64,000 nt of DNA from CAXSBR01 sp964252015 (GTDB lineage Bacteria; Actinomycetota; Actinomycetes; Mycobacteriales; Jatrophihabitantaceae). The DNA is taken from positions 62,001-126,000 of the forward strand of contig CAXULW010000006.1 of assembly GCA_964252015.1 (NCBI GenBank), given 5' to 3'. Made by a program: the position numbers and the translations under genes. The notes under the pieces are model-generated. The model saw only the letters and a program-made list of their open reading frames with translations. It did no database searches and was not told the DNA's origin. This document shows, in pieces, positions 17,192-25,671 of the stretch. Each line of letters begins with the position of its first letter. Position 1 is the first letter of the stretch.

Positions 17192-18076
17192 GTGACGCCG
17201 TCTCGCCCAGCCGCGCACGCGGCCCATGCTCGCTTCACCGAAGCGTTGTCGAGTCTCGGATTCTCCCAGTACGAGGCGCGCTGTTACGTCGGCCTGCTCG
17301 GCCTGGAGCCGCAGACCGGATACGCGGTGTCCAAGACCACCGGTGTTCCGCAGCCGAAGGTCTACGAGGCGCTACGCAAGCTCGTGTCCCGTGGCGCGGC
17401 CCGACAGCTGCCCGGCGAGCCGGTGCGCTTCAGCGCCGTCGACCCCGACACCTTGCTCAACGACGTGCAGGCCTCTTTCGACGAACGACTCGATGACGCC
17501 CGGCAATCTACGCCAGACCTGGCCGAGGTAGCCCAGCCCCCGGCCCAGGAGAACGTCGTGGGCCTCACGGGCCGCGAGGCCGTCATCGCGTCGGCCGGTA
17601 CGGTGCTGCACGGCGCCACCCGCCGCGTGTACCTCTCGGCAAGCGCCAGCGAGATCACCGCGCTGACCGGAGCCATCACCGCCTGCACCGAACGCGGGGT
17701 GGACGTGGTGTTACTGGCCTTCGGCCGGGTCACGCTCAACGTCGCCGGCGTGCGCGTGTTCCGACATGCGAGCACGGACGGCGCCGTGTTCCGTCACCAC
17801 CAGGCCCGGCATGTGGCGCTCGTGGCCGACTCGCGTGACACGGTGTTCGGTCTGGCCGCGGACGGCCGAGCCTGGTCCGGTATCCAGACGTCGAATGCGG
17901 CCATCATCGCGGCGGTGAAGGGCTACATCCGCCACGACATCGACATGCAGCAGGTGTTCGCCGACTTCGGCGCCGAACTGGTCACCGCGTACGGCCCAGG
18001 CCTACAGGGCCTGGAAAGCTACCGGGCCGAGCAGCCGCGCGGCGTAGCGACGACGAGGAGCCGGCGCACCGGCTGA
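17192..18076 (+). CDS. TrmB-family transcriptional regulator
   Basis: Protein of 294 residues. The N-terminal winged helix (about 15-90: LSSLGFSQYEARCYVGLLGL...TGVPQPKVYEALRKLVSRGAA) is the TrmB/SMC-type HTH. The C-terminal half (about 125-270) contains NVVGLTGREAVIASAGTVLHGATRRVYLSAS, like the PLD-related effector domain of TrmB proteins. These regulators usually bind sugars or other small molecules. The GTG start has GAGGAGG upstream. It stands alone between the ligase gene and a convergent crotonase gene, with operator copy 3 just upstream. It is the likely master regulator of the five-site regulon (inference). Confidence 0.75.
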   Translation: MTPSRPAAHAAHARFTEALSSLGFSQYEARCYVGLLGLEPQTGYAVSKTTGVPQPKVYEALRKLVSRGAARQLPGEPVRFSAVDPDTLLNDVQASFDERLDDARQSTPDLAEVAQPPAQENVVGLTGREAVIASAGTVLHGATRRVYLSASASEITALTGAITACTERGVDVVLLAFGRVTLNVAGVRVFRHASTDGAVFRHHQARHVALVADSRDTVFGLAADGRAWSGIQTSNAAIIAAVKGYIRHDIDMQQVFADFGAELVTAYGPGLQGLESYRAEQPRGVATTRSRRTG

Positions 18077-18131
18077 GCCCGCGGCACCGACCGACGGCCG
18101 ACGGAGGACGACCGACGGCGGACGGCGGACG

Positions 18132-18908
18132 TCACCCGGACATGCGCGCCCGCAGCCGCGCGAGACCGTCGAGGAATGCCGGCTGCTGCAATGACCAACG
18201 TTGCTCGGCGGTCTCGTGCGCGAGCACGTCGTCGAACGACGCGCCCGTAGCGGCCCGGCGCAGGGTCGCGGTCAATCGGCGCGTGTATTCGGCGTCCTGC
18301 GCCCCGAGCCGCTCACCCAGCTCCACCGCCTCGGCCACCAGGCGGTCGGTCGGGTGGACCGCGGCGACCAGCCCGACGTCCAGCGCGGCCGGGGCGTCCC
18401 ACACCTCGCCGAACAAGCAGCCGAGCAGGGCTTGCTGTGCGCCGACCGCTTTCGTGAGCAGCCAGGTGTGCCCGCCGCCGGAGTGCAGCCGCAACGCCGC
18501 GAACCGGGCGTCGAATCGGGCGCGGTCACCGGCCAGGCGCAGGTCGCAGGCCAGCGCGAGATTGAAACCGGCGCCAACGGCCGGGCCGTTGACCGCCGCG
18601 ATCGAGACGAGCGGTGAACGCAGTACCCGTAGAAAGCCCTCGTAGACCTGGCGAACCGGAGCGAAGTCTCCCGCGGCGGCCGCCTCCAGCGTCGAAAGTT
18701 GCGCGCCGGCACAGAACGCCGATCCGGCCCCGGTGATCACCACGCACCGGATCATCGGGTCGGCCTCGAGCGCGTCGTACGCGGCGCCGATCGCCGTCAC
18801 CATCTCGGCCGACAGCACGTTGCGTCGCTGCGGCGCAGCCAATGTCAGCACGGCGGTACTGCCGTTCTTGTCGACGGCAACCTCGGCGTCGCGGTCTTTG
18901 GTGCTCAT
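18132..18908 (-). CDS. enoyl-CoA hydratase/isomerase family protein
   Basis: Crotonase of 258 residues. It has LAAPQRRNVLSAEMVTAIG, SAFCAGAQLSTLE (oxyanion hole 1) and AAVNGPAVGAGFNLALACDLRLAG (oxyanion hole 2). The start ATG overlaps the stop of the upstream SDR (ATGA), and it is the third gene of a minus-strand operon (amidohydrolase, SDR, crotonase). A longer open frame extends through the SDR gene but only as a shadow. It probably hydrates or hydrolyses an acyl-CoA intermediate in the same pathway as the ligase. Exact reaction unknown. Confidence 0.83.
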   Translation of the reverse strand: MSTKDRDAEVAVDKNGSTAVLTLAAPQRRNVLSAEMVTAIGAAYDALEADPMIRCVVITGAGSAFCAGAQLSTLEAAAAGDFAPVRQVYEGFLRVLRSPLVSIAAVNGPAVGAGFNLALACDLRLAGDRARFDARFAALRLHSGGGHTWLLTKAVGAQQALLGCLFGEVWDAPAALDVGLVAAVHPTDRLVAEAVELGERLGAQDAEYTRRLTATLRRAATGASFDDVLAHETAEQRWSLQQPAFLDGLARLRARMSG

Positions 18909-19669
18909 GTCGTGGCGGTGTAGCCGCCGTCGATGACGATCACCTCGCCCGTGACGAACGGATGGCTGACCGCCAGGGCATAAATGCTCTCGGCAACGTC
19001 CTCGAGCGTGACATTGCGCTTGAGCGGCGTGTGCTGCGCGCGTCGCTGCATGAGTCGGTCGTAGTTGTCGCCGAGCGTCCGTTCCATCCACTCGCCGGCT
19101 ATCCATCCGGGAGCAACGGCGTTCATCCGCACCTCGGGCGCCAGCACCGCCGCCAGCGTCCGGGTCAGATTGACTACGGCGGCCTTGCTCGCCGCGTACA
19201 CCAACGGCTGCGGGCCGGGGCGCAGCCCGACGATGCTCGCCACGTTGACCACCGAGCCGCGGGCCGCCCGCAAGGCGGGAGCGGCGGCTCGCACGACCTG
19301 GACGAGGCCGCGCACGTTGGTGGCCATGACCCGATCCCAATCCGCGAAGTCGAGCGCATCGAGATCACGCGGAGGGGTTTCACTGGTGGTACCGGCATTG
19401 TTGACCAGTACGTCCAGCGTGCCTGTCCTCTCGGTGGCCCGCGCGACGAGCTCACGAACGGCCGCGTCGTCGGCGACGTCGGCCCGCACGGCTTGGTGAC
19501 TGCCGCCGATGGCGTGCAGCTCGGACACAACCTGCTCGGCGCGATCTGCAGACCTGCTGTAGTTGACGGTGACGTCGAAGCCGGCTGTGGCGAGCCGCAG
19601 GGCGGCGGCCCGGCCGATACCGGCGGCCGAGCCGGTCACCAGTGCCGTTCCTCGCTGGACCTCGGTCAC
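18905..19669 (-). CDS. SDR family oxidoreductase
   Basis: Classical SDR of 254 residues. TGSAAGIGRAAAL is the cofactor motif, followed by LVNNAGTTSETPPRDLD, a serine in VVNVASIVG and the catalytic YAASKAAV. The C-terminal part ends VIVIDGGYTATT. It lies between an amidohydrolase and a crotonase in one minus-strand operon, starting 34 bases after the amidohydrolase. With a hydratase as partner, a 3-hydroxyacyl-CoA or cyclic alcohol dehydrogenase role is plausible but unproven. Confidence 0.85.
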   Translation of the reverse strand: MTEVQRGTALVTGSAAGIGRAAALRLATAGFDVTVNYSRSADRAEQVVSELHAIGGSHQAVRADVADDAAVRELVARATERTGTLDVLVNNAGTTSETPPRDLDALDFADWDRVMATNVRGLVQVVRAAAPALRAARGSVVNVASIVGLRPGPQPLVYAASKAAVVNLTRTLAAVLAPEVRMNAVAPGWIAGEWMERTLGDNYDRLMQRRAQHTPLKRNVTLEDVAESIYALAVSHPFVTGEVIVIDGGYTATT

Positions 19670-19703
19670 GACGACCTCCCGGCTGCCCTGAGTACACCCA
19701 TGA

Positions 19704-20564
19704 TCACGCCGCCACGATCCGGTCTAGGCCCAGGACACGCTCAGCGTTGGAATGAAAGATCTTGTTCATGACATCTTCCGAGTAGCCGAGATCGGTCCAC
19801 TCCTGCAGCAGGCGCGCGAACGGGATGCTCGGGTGATCGGTGCCGAACATGATCTTGTCCTGAAGCCGAGCGCGGATATCGGTGCGCAGCGAGGGCGGAA
19901 AGTACTTAGGCGCCCACCCCGACAATTCCCAGAAGACGTTGCCCTTGTGCAGCGCGACGGCCGTCATCTCATCGATCCAGGGATAACCCGGATGTGCGGC
20001 GATGATTGTCAGCTCGGGCAGGTCGGCGGCGAGATTGTCCAGGGCGAGCGGGTGGGCGTGGCTGATCCGGCTGCCCAGACCGCCGGGTAGGCCCGCTCCC
20101 ATGCCGGTCGTGCCCACATCGATCATCACCGGCAGGCCAAGTTCGCAGATCCGCTCGAACAGCGGTCGCCACTGCGGATCGTCCACCTGGAAGTGCCCCA
20201 TGATCGGGTGGAAGTGGAAGCCGAGCACACCGTCCTCGCGGGCGGCTCGTTCCACCTCGATGACCGCCTCGGCTCCAGCCAGCGGGTCGACCGCACCCCA
20301 GGCGCCAAGAAAGACGTCAGGGTGTCGGTCACGCATGGCTGCGACGGCGGTGTTTCCGTACGCCGGGGCTCCGGTGCGGCTTTCGATGTCGAACGCCACC
20401 AGAACCGCCTCCAGACCGGCGTCGCGGATGTCGGCGACGACCTCGTCCTCCGGGCGCCCCACCCAGGGCTTGTTCCAGTACCGGGCCAGCGCGTCGGCGT
20501 ATGGCCCCTGGGAACGCACCCACGCCGGCGTCCCCGGATAACAATGCAGATCGATTCGGCGCAC
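19704..20564 (-). CDS. amidohydrolase family protein
   Basis: TIM-barrel amidohydrolase (family 2) of 286 residues. It starts RRIDLHCYPG, has GFHFHPIMGHFQ (about residue 115), IIAAHPGYPW (about residue 195) and MFGTDHPSIPF (about residue 250), consistent with a mononuclear metal site of the ACMSD/decarboxylase-like group. The usual first metal motif HxH is reduced to LHC, so the site may differ. The GTG start is only 9 bases from operator copy 4, which overlaps the ribosome-binding region. First gene of an operon with an SDR and a crotonase. It may be a C-C hydrolase or decarboxylase; substrate unknown. Confidence 0.75.
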   Translation of the reverse strand: MRRIDLHCYPGTPAWVRSQGPYADALARYWNKPWVGRPEDEVVADIRDAGLEAVLVAFDIESRTGAPAYGNTAVAAMRDRHPDVFLGAWGAVDPLAGAEAVIEVERAAREDGVLGFHFHPIMGHFQVDDPQWRPLFERICELGLPVMIDVGTTGMGAGLPGGLGSRISHAHPLALDNLAADLPELTIIAAHPGYPWIDEMTAVALHKGNVFWELSGWAPKYFPPSLRTDIRARLQDKIMFGTDHPSIPFARLLQEWTDLGYSEDVMNKIFHSNAERVLGLDRIVAA

Positions 20565-20573
20565 ACCCGTATC

Positions 20574-20593
20574 CTAACTACTATCGTAGGTAC
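20574..20593. promoter_or_regulatory. palindromic operator, copy 4 (divergent amidohydrolase/SDR)
   Basis: CTAACTACTATCGTAGGTAC keeps the arms with two mismatched pairs and has a different centre; 14 of 20 bases match copy 1. A partial repeat (TACTACGGTAG) follows directly. It lies 33 bp before the plus-strand SDR start and 9 bp before the minus-strand amidohydrolase start, so it could control both directions. Confidence 0.6.
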
Positions 20594-20626
20594 TACGGTA
20601 GCACGCGGGGAACACAGGAGGCACCC

Positions 20627-21406
20627 ATGACATTGCCGGATCAGGTCGCATTGGTAACCGGCGCCGCCCGGGGCATCGGGCGCGCCATCGCCGAGACGCT
20701 GGCTGCGGACGGCGCCGAGGTGGTCGTCGCCGACATCGACGCGGACGAGGCGGAGTCGACCGCCAAAGCCATCACCGCCGCCGGCGGGCGGGCGTTCGCC
20801 GTGGCGCACGACGTACGCAGTGAGCAGTCGAGCGCCGACGTCGTCGCGGCCATCCTCGACCGGCGCGGCCGGCTGGACATCCTGGTCAACAATGCCGGCG
20901 TGGGTCCACGGCCCGGTCCGTTCCACACGTTGACCGCCGACGAGTACGACCGCGTCATGTCGATCAATGCACGCGGATTGTTCTTGACCACGAAGGCGGC
21001 GACGCCGCCCATGATCGAGCAACGGTCGGGCCGGATCATCCACATCTCGTCCGTGGTGGCCAAGCGTGCGTCGCCGAACATCCTTCCCTACGCCGCGTCC
21101 AAGTGGGCGGTGATCGGCATGACCCAGACGATGGCCCGCGAGCTCGCGCAGTACGACATCACCGTCAACGCCGTCTGTCCTGGGGTGATCCGGACCCAGC
21201 TACACGAGGGCGTCGTGGCAAAGATGTCGACGCTCTACGACAAGACCGAGGACGACACCTGGCAGATGTTCTACGACCGGATTGCGCTGGGCCGGTTGCA
21301 GGAACCAGCCGACATCGCCGACATGGTCGCCTTCCTGGCCTCGGCCAAGGCCCGCAACATCACGGGCTCGGCGTTCAATGTCAACGGCGGGATGGAGTTC
21401 AACTGA
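20627..21406 (+). CDS. SDR family NAD(P)-dependent oxidoreductase
   Basis: SDR of 259 residues. TGAARGIGRAIAE is the cofactor motif, NNAGVGPRPGPF follows, the serine is in IHISSVVAK, and YAASKWAV carries the catalytic Tyr and Lys. C-terminal GSAFNVNGGMEFN. AGGAGG precedes the ATG. Close to the SDR at 7014-7787, which starts the other large operon. It is the only plus-strand gene of its unit and is divergent from the amidohydrolase operon across operator copy 4. It likely oxidises a hydroxylated intermediate of the same pathway. Confidence 0.87.
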   Translation: MTLPDQVALVTGAARGIGRAIAETLAADGAEVVVADIDADEAESTAKAITAAGGRAFAVAHDVRSEQSSADVVAAILDRRGRLDILVNNAGVGPRPGPFHTLTADEYDRVMSINARGLFLTTKAATPPMIEQRSGRIIHISSVVAKRASPNILPYAASKWAVIGMTQTMARELAQYDITVNAVCPGVIRTQLHEGVVAKMSTLYDKTEDDTWQMFYDRIALGRLQEPADIADMVAFLASAKARNITGSAFNVNGGMEFN

Positions 21407-21422
21407 CGCCGGGCCATCCGGG

Positions 21423-22358
21423 TCAGATCGGCGAACCGTCCCACACACCGTGGTCAGGGTCGTTGAACATGGCCGGGATCATCTGCTCCTCGATCGGGTT
21501 CGACGTCCCCCACTGGTCGGCCTCCTCAGGTGTCGCCGCCCAGACCCGCGGCTCCCACGCCGCTTCGTCCTCGATGCGTTCCAGCTCAGTCGTGTATTCG
21601 ACGATGTTGCCGTTCGGGTCGAGGAAGTAGGAAAACGTGTTGTCCCCGGCGCCGTGTCGGCCGGGTCCCCAGATCGGGGGCCGGCCGGCCCGCTTCATGC
21701 GCCCAGTCCCGCGCATGTACTCGTCGATCCCGCGCATCTCGAACGACACGTGGTTCAGAGACGTGTGCGGTCCGTGGGCGATGGCCAGGATGTGGTGGTC
21801 GACGCGGGTGCGCAGGAAACACATCTGGTCCTCGAGCCAGTCCGACAACCGGAACCCCAGCAGCGTCTCGTAGAACTTCTTCGTCGCGAGTACATCGGTG
21901 GCGTTGACGACCACGTGGCTGAGCTTCTGCGGGATGGATTCGCGCGGTTCCAGGGGACGGTACGGCCGTTCGGCGACACCAGCCGAAACCTCGATCAAAC
22001 GCCCGTCCGGGTCGAAGAAACGCATGCCGTAACCGGCGCCCGGGGTATCGAGCTTGTCCGGTTCCCGGTTCACCAGCACGCCCGCGGCGATCATGCGCTC
22101 GGTGACAGCGTCGACGTCAGGTTCGGTCTCGACGGCGAAGGACAGCAGATCGAGTCGCTTTTCCGGCGCCCGGCGGACCCGCAGGATGTACTGCTCGGGA
22201 TGGGCCGGTGTCGCGAAGAAGGTGATGTCGGAGTCGTTGGCGACGGGCACGAGGCCCCAGATCTTGTCGTAGAACTCGACCGACTCCTGGTAGTCGGGCA
22301 TGGCCAAGCCGACGTGACGCAAGTGGGTGATGGGCGAACGGGTCAGCGGCTCAGACAT
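21423..22358 (-). CDS. VOC superfamily extradiol dioxygenase (type I), paralogue 2
   Basis: Protein of 311 residues with two VOC modules. The C-terminal module has the 2-His-1-carboxylate triad His148 (KLSHVVV), His203 (SLNHVSFE) and Glu254 (NIVEYTTE), and GPGRHGAGDNTFSYFLDPNG is typical of BphC-like extradiol enzymes. It probably cleaves a catecholic ring with Fe(II) or Mn(II). It is closest to the protein at 29671-30564 (FRLSDW/FRISDW and the GPGRHG segment). It is the last gene of a minus-strand operon behind a FAD monooxygenase and an MBL hydrolase, which fits hydroxylation followed by meta-cleavage. Confidence 0.8.
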   Translation of the reverse strand: MSEPLTRSPITHLRHVGLAMPDYQESVEFYDKIWGLVPVANDSDITFFATPAHPEQYILRVRRAPEKRLDLLSFAVETEPDVDAVTERMIAAGVLVNREPDKLDTPGAGYGMRFFDPDGRLIEVSAGVAERPYRPLEPRESIPQKLSHVVVNATDVLATKKFYETLLGFRLSDWLEDQMCFLRTRVDHHILAIAHGPHTSLNHVSFEMRGIDEYMRGTGRMKRAGRPPIWGPGRHGAGDNTFSYFLDPNGNIVEYTTELERIEDEAAWEPRVWAATPEEADQWGTSNPIEEQMIPAMFNDPDHGVWDGSPI

Positions 22359-22385
22359 CGGTGGTCTCCTCCGGACGGTGGCGGT

Positions 22386-23312
22386 TCAGGCGTAACAGGT
22401 GAGCGGGCCGCCGTTGTAGGCGACCATGTCGGCGAGCGCAACCGCGGTCTCGAGCGGATGCCCGACGGGGTCGAGGTCGCAGTACGCACGGTGCAGGTTG
22501 CCCACGATCCGCTCGGCATCGAGCCAGTCGGCGTACTGGCCGAGGTCGCTCTGCCGCGCAGCGTCGAGGGGCTCCAGGCCGGCCGCGATGCCACGGTCGG
22601 CCACGTCGAGCACGAAGCGCAGGTACTCCACCACGGTGTCGATGAGAGCGCCTGTGCAGGGTGCCCCGTGGCCGGGCACGATGACCGCGGCCGGAAACTC
22701 GGCGACGACGTTGGTGAGCACGCCGATCGCCCCCGTGACGGATCCCATCAGCAGGAACGGCGTCCCGCCGTTGAACAGCAGGTCGCCGCAGAACAGCACC
22801 TGATGGCGTGGCAACCACACCAGGCTGTCGTTGTCGGTGTGGGCCGGGCCGCCAACGTAACTGACCTCGATCGGGTCGTCGTCGGACCACAACGTGATCC
22901 GATCGGTGAAGGTCAACGTGGGCGGCGCGAGTTCGATGTCACCCCAGTCGACGGGATCCCACACGCCGGGCTGCGGCGGCAGGCCGGCCCGCAGCAACGC
23001 GGCCCGGCAGTTCTCGTGCGCGACGATCGTCGCCGCGTCGAACAGGTAGTTGCCGAACGTGTGGTCACCGTGGTGGTGAGTGTTGATCAACGTCGTCACC
23101 GGCGCGTGGCTGACGCTGGCAATCCGCTCCAGGTACGCCGAGGTACGGGCGCGGGTCGAGCACGCGTCGATGCCGACCACCGCCTTGCCGCCGACCACGA
23201 AACCCGTGTTGTTGATCCACCACGAGCCGTCGGGTTGGATGTAGGCGAACACCTGATCGGCGACTTCCACCAGTCGTGGCGGCCCGACGCCGCTCGTGCC
23301 CGGCCCGTTCAT
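22386..23312 (-). CDS. MBL-fold metallo-hydrolase
   Basis: Metallo-beta-lactamase fold protein of 308 residues. The metal motif THHHGDHTFGNY (about residues 82-93), GGPAHTDND, FCGDLLFNGG and VPGHGAPC supply the histidine and aspartate ligands of a binuclear site. It hydrolyses an ester, lactone or thioester; lactonase action on a ring-cleavage product is plausible here. The ATG overlaps the stop of the FAD monooxygenase (ATGA), and the VOC dioxygenase follows 27 bases later. Substrate unknown. Confidence 0.83.
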   Translation of the reverse strand: MNGPGTSGVGPPRLVEVADQVFAYIQPDGSWWINNTGFVVGGKAVVGIDACSTRARTSAYLERIASVSHAPVTTLINTHHHGDHTFGNYLFDAATIVAHENCRAALLRAGLPPQPGVWDPVDWGDIELAPPTLTFTDRITLWSDDDPIEVSYVGGPAHTDNDSLVWLPRHQVLFCGDLLFNGGTPFLLMGSVTGAIGVLTNVVAEFPAAVIVPGHGAPCTGALIDTVVEYLRFVLDVADRGIAAGLEPLDAARQSDLGQYADWLDAERIVGNLHRAYCDLDPVGHPLETAVALADMVAYNGGPLTCYA

Positions 23313-24448
23313 GCCGGGGCGTCCAGCAGCCGGTCGACCGCTCGCGACTGCTCCGGCAGGTGGATGCGCATCGCCTCCACCGCCGCGGCGTAGTTGTCAG
23401 CGTTGATAGACATCTCGTTCGCGAGAATCTGGTGGGACACGTCCTGCACCAGCTTGGCCCGCGGGAATCGGCGCTCGCCGAACCGCCGCAACGTATCCTC
23501 GATCGGCGCACCGTCGGCGAGCATCTCGGCCAGTACGACACCGTCTTCGAGGGCCATGCCCGCACCCTGGGTCAGGTGCGGTGCGCAGGCGTGCGCGGCG
23601 TCGCCCAGCACGCCCACCCGTCCGGTGAACCACGGCAGCGGCAGCATGACGTCGGAGATCGGGCTGTACACGATTCCGTCCGGGCCGCTGATCGATTCGC
23701 GCACCCGCCCGGGCAGGTCGCCGAACGGCTCGAGTTGGCTGCGCAGCAGGTCGCCGAGCGACGCCGGTTCGTGCACCACGTCCGCCGGCTGCGCCGTGAC
23801 CACGAACATGTACATCGACTTCTCACTCAACGGGCAGAATCCGAGCTTGACCCCGAGGGCCTGATAGACCCGCATGCCGGTGACCTCAGCCGGGCGCGGC
23901 AGGGTTATGCGCAGCACCCCGAACCCCGAGTGCACCGGATCGAACTGGTTGCCGAAGAGCTTGCGCCGCGTCCAGGACTTGATTCCGTCGAACGCGACGA
24001 CGAGGTCATAGACCTCCCGGCGACCGTCGGTCAGTTCCGTGTCGACGCCGTCACCACGATCGGTCAGGTCACGCACGCTCGTGTTGTAGTGAATCTTGAT
24101 GCCCACGTCCTCGGCCCGTTCGAGGAGGATCTGGTGCAGGTCCAGCCGCGACAACGCGTTGTTGCACGGCACGTCTGTGCCGCTGAAGCCGTACGGAATG
24201 TTGACCAGGTGCTCGCCGTCGGAGCCGTAGAAGTCACACTGGTCGAACTGGTAGCCCACGGCCAGACAGCGCTCCAGAACGCCCAGTGACCGGAGAGCTC
24301 TGAGGCTGTTCGCGGGCTGGTTGATCCCCACGCCGTAGACGGAGAACTCCGGCTTGATTTCGATCACCTCGACGTCGATGCCGCGTTGCGTGAGCGCAAT
24401 GGCTGCGCCCAGACCGCCGATTCCAGCGCCGACGACGAGAACTCTCAT
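23309..24448 (-). CDS. FAD-dependent monooxygenase (salicylate hydroxylase-like)
   Basis: Class A flavoprotein monooxygenase of 379 residues. VLVVGAGIGGLGAAIALTQRG (about 3-23) is the FAD motif, and GRVGVLGDAAHACAPHLTQGAGMALEDG (about 270-297) is the second FAD motif with the GD dipeptide. It hydroxylates an aromatic ring or a related substrate with NAD(P)H. The start at 24448 has GGAGGC upstream; the open frame continues 81 codons further without conserved sequence. First gene of an operon with an MBL hydrolase and an extradiol dioxygenase, and divergent from a LysR gene that probably controls it. Confidence 0.83.
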   Translation of the reverse strand: MRVLVVGAGIGGLGAAIALTQRGIDVEVIEIKPEFSVYGVGINQPANSLRALRSLGVLERCLAVGYQFDQCDFYGSDGEHLVNIPYGFSGTDVPCNNALSRLDLHQILLERAEDVGIKIHYNTSVRDLTDRGDGVDTELTDGRREVYDLVVAFDGIKSWTRRKLFGNQFDPVHSGFGVLRITLPRPAEVTGMRVYQALGVKLGFCPLSEKSMYMFVVTAQPADVVHEPASLGDLLRSQLEPFGDLPGRVRESISGPDGIVYSPISDVMLPLPWFTGRVGVLGDAAHACAPHLTQGAGMALEDGVVLAEMLADGAPIEDTLRRFGERRFPRAKLVQDVSHQILANEMSINADNYAAAVEAMRIHLPEQSRAVDRLLDAPA

Positions 24449-24544
24449 GTCCGCCTCCAAGGGTGATCGCCATGGTGCCCGCGCCGCATTGCCCGCCGGT
24501 GCCCGTTGGCTGGACACTAGGACCGCGCCCGCTGATCGGCACAG

Positions 24545-25537
24545 ATGACCTTTCCGATACGGCCCATCGACGCCGTCGATGACGCGGGCATTCATCTGAG
24601 ACCATTGGCGGTTGTGGACGTTTCTGCGGCGCTGCGCCACGCCGACCTCAATCTGCTTCTGCCCCTGAACGCGCTTCTCGAGCAGCGGCACGTCACCCGC
24701 GCCGCGGAGTCGGTGGGCATCGGCCAGCCGGCGATGAGCGCCGCGCTGGCCCGCTTGCGCCGCTTGTTCGACGACCCGCTTCTCGTGCGCAGCGGACGCG
24801 TGCTGGAACTGACGCCGATGGGTCAGGCGCTGGTGGAACCGTTACACGCCGCCCTCACGGCCTTGGAGCAGTTGCTGGCCACGTCCCCGCGCTTCGACCC
24901 GGCCATCGACACCCGAACGTTCATCGTCGTGGCGAGCGACTACGTGACGCTGGTGCTGCTGCGCCCGCTGCTGGAATTGTTGTATCGCGAGGCGCCCGGG
25001 GTCGTCGTCAACGTGGTGCCGGTCGACGGTGCCACCGCCGTGCAACTGGAGCGTTCGCAGGTAGACCTCGTGATCATGCCTCGGGAGCTGCCCGGGGCCG
25101 GTATGGCCGGCTTCCCGCATCGCGCCCTGTTCACCGATCGGTACGTGCCCGTGGTCTGGATTCAGAACCGTGACGTCGGCGACGTCCTCGACCGCGCCGC
25201 GATGACGCGACTGCCCTACGTCCGCTATAACCCGGTCAGCGGCGGACCCGCCTACGTCGACGTGCAATTGCGAGAGCTCGGGATCGAACCGAAGGTGGCC
25301 CTGTCGACGTTGAGTTTCACCCTCGTGCCAGCACTGCTCCCCGGGACCTCGCTCTTCGCATTCGTACACGAGCGGCTTGTCATGGCATCGCATCTGCGCC
25401 GTGACCTGAAGGTTCTCAAGACGCCGGTGCAGCTGGCACCGATCGTCGAGACGATGTACTGGCACCCGGTGCTGCACAGCGATCCGGCACATCAATGGCT
25501 GCGTGAACGGCTCGTAACGCTGGCCGGCAACCTGTGA
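24545..25537 (+). CDS. LysR family transcriptional regulator
   Basis: LysR-type regulator of up to 330 residues. The HTH is at about residues 35-90 (DLNLLLPLNALLEQRHVTRAAESVGIGQPAMSAALARLRRLFDDPLLVR), a pattern near NodD/NahR-type LysR proteins. An effector domain follows (TFIVVASDYVTLVLLRPLLELL...). The first 25 residues are non-conserved, and a GTG near 24614 may be the real start. It is divergent from the FAD monooxygenase operon, which is the classic arrangement for control by a pathway intermediate. Confidence 0.85.
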   Translation: MTFPIRPIDAVDDAGIHLRPLAVVDVSAALRHADLNLLLPLNALLEQRHVTRAAESVGIGQPAMSAALARLRRLFDDPLLVRSGRVLELTPMGQALVEPLHAALTALEQLLATSPRFDPAIDTRTFIVVASDYVTLVLLRPLLELLYREAPGVVVNVVPVDGATAVQLERSQVDLVIMPRELPGAGMAGFPHRALFTDRYVPVVWIQNRDVGDVLDRAAMTRLPYVRYNPVSGGPAYVDVQLRELGIEPKVALSTLSFTLVPALLPGTSLFAFVHERLVMASHLRRDLKVLKTPVQLAPIVETMYWHPVLHSDPAHQWLRERLVTLAGNL

Positions 25538-25560
25538 CGCTGCGCCGGTTCATCACCGCG

Positions 25561-25579
25561 GTCGATGGCCGTTATCGAC
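25561..25579. promoter_or_regulatory. inverted repeat before FAH/amidohydrolase operon
   Basis: GTCGAT (25561-25566) and ATCGAC (25574-25579) form a perfect 6-bp inverted repeat with a 7-base spacer. It lies about 93 bp before the ATG of the first FAH gene and just after the LysR gene. This operon lacks the CTACCTAC-type operator, so the repeat may be a LysR-type or other binding site. It is short enough to be chance. Confidence 0.3.
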
Positions 25580-25671
25580 GGTCGCCCCTGTTCCGGGCAG
25601 TGGGGTCGGCCTAAGGTCACCGTGTCGGGCGAGTGGCCGCGACGCACCCCGGCCAAACCAACGGAGACCCG

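Noticed and set aside
18077..18131. GACGGCGGACGG-like repeats between convergent genes as a terminator
   Set aside because: They are imperfect direct repeats without a stable stem-loop or T-run.
21282..23393. Plus-strand open frame of 703 codons opposite the VOC and MBL genes
   Set aside because: Antisense to two clear enzymes; no domain, no plausible ribosome-binding site.
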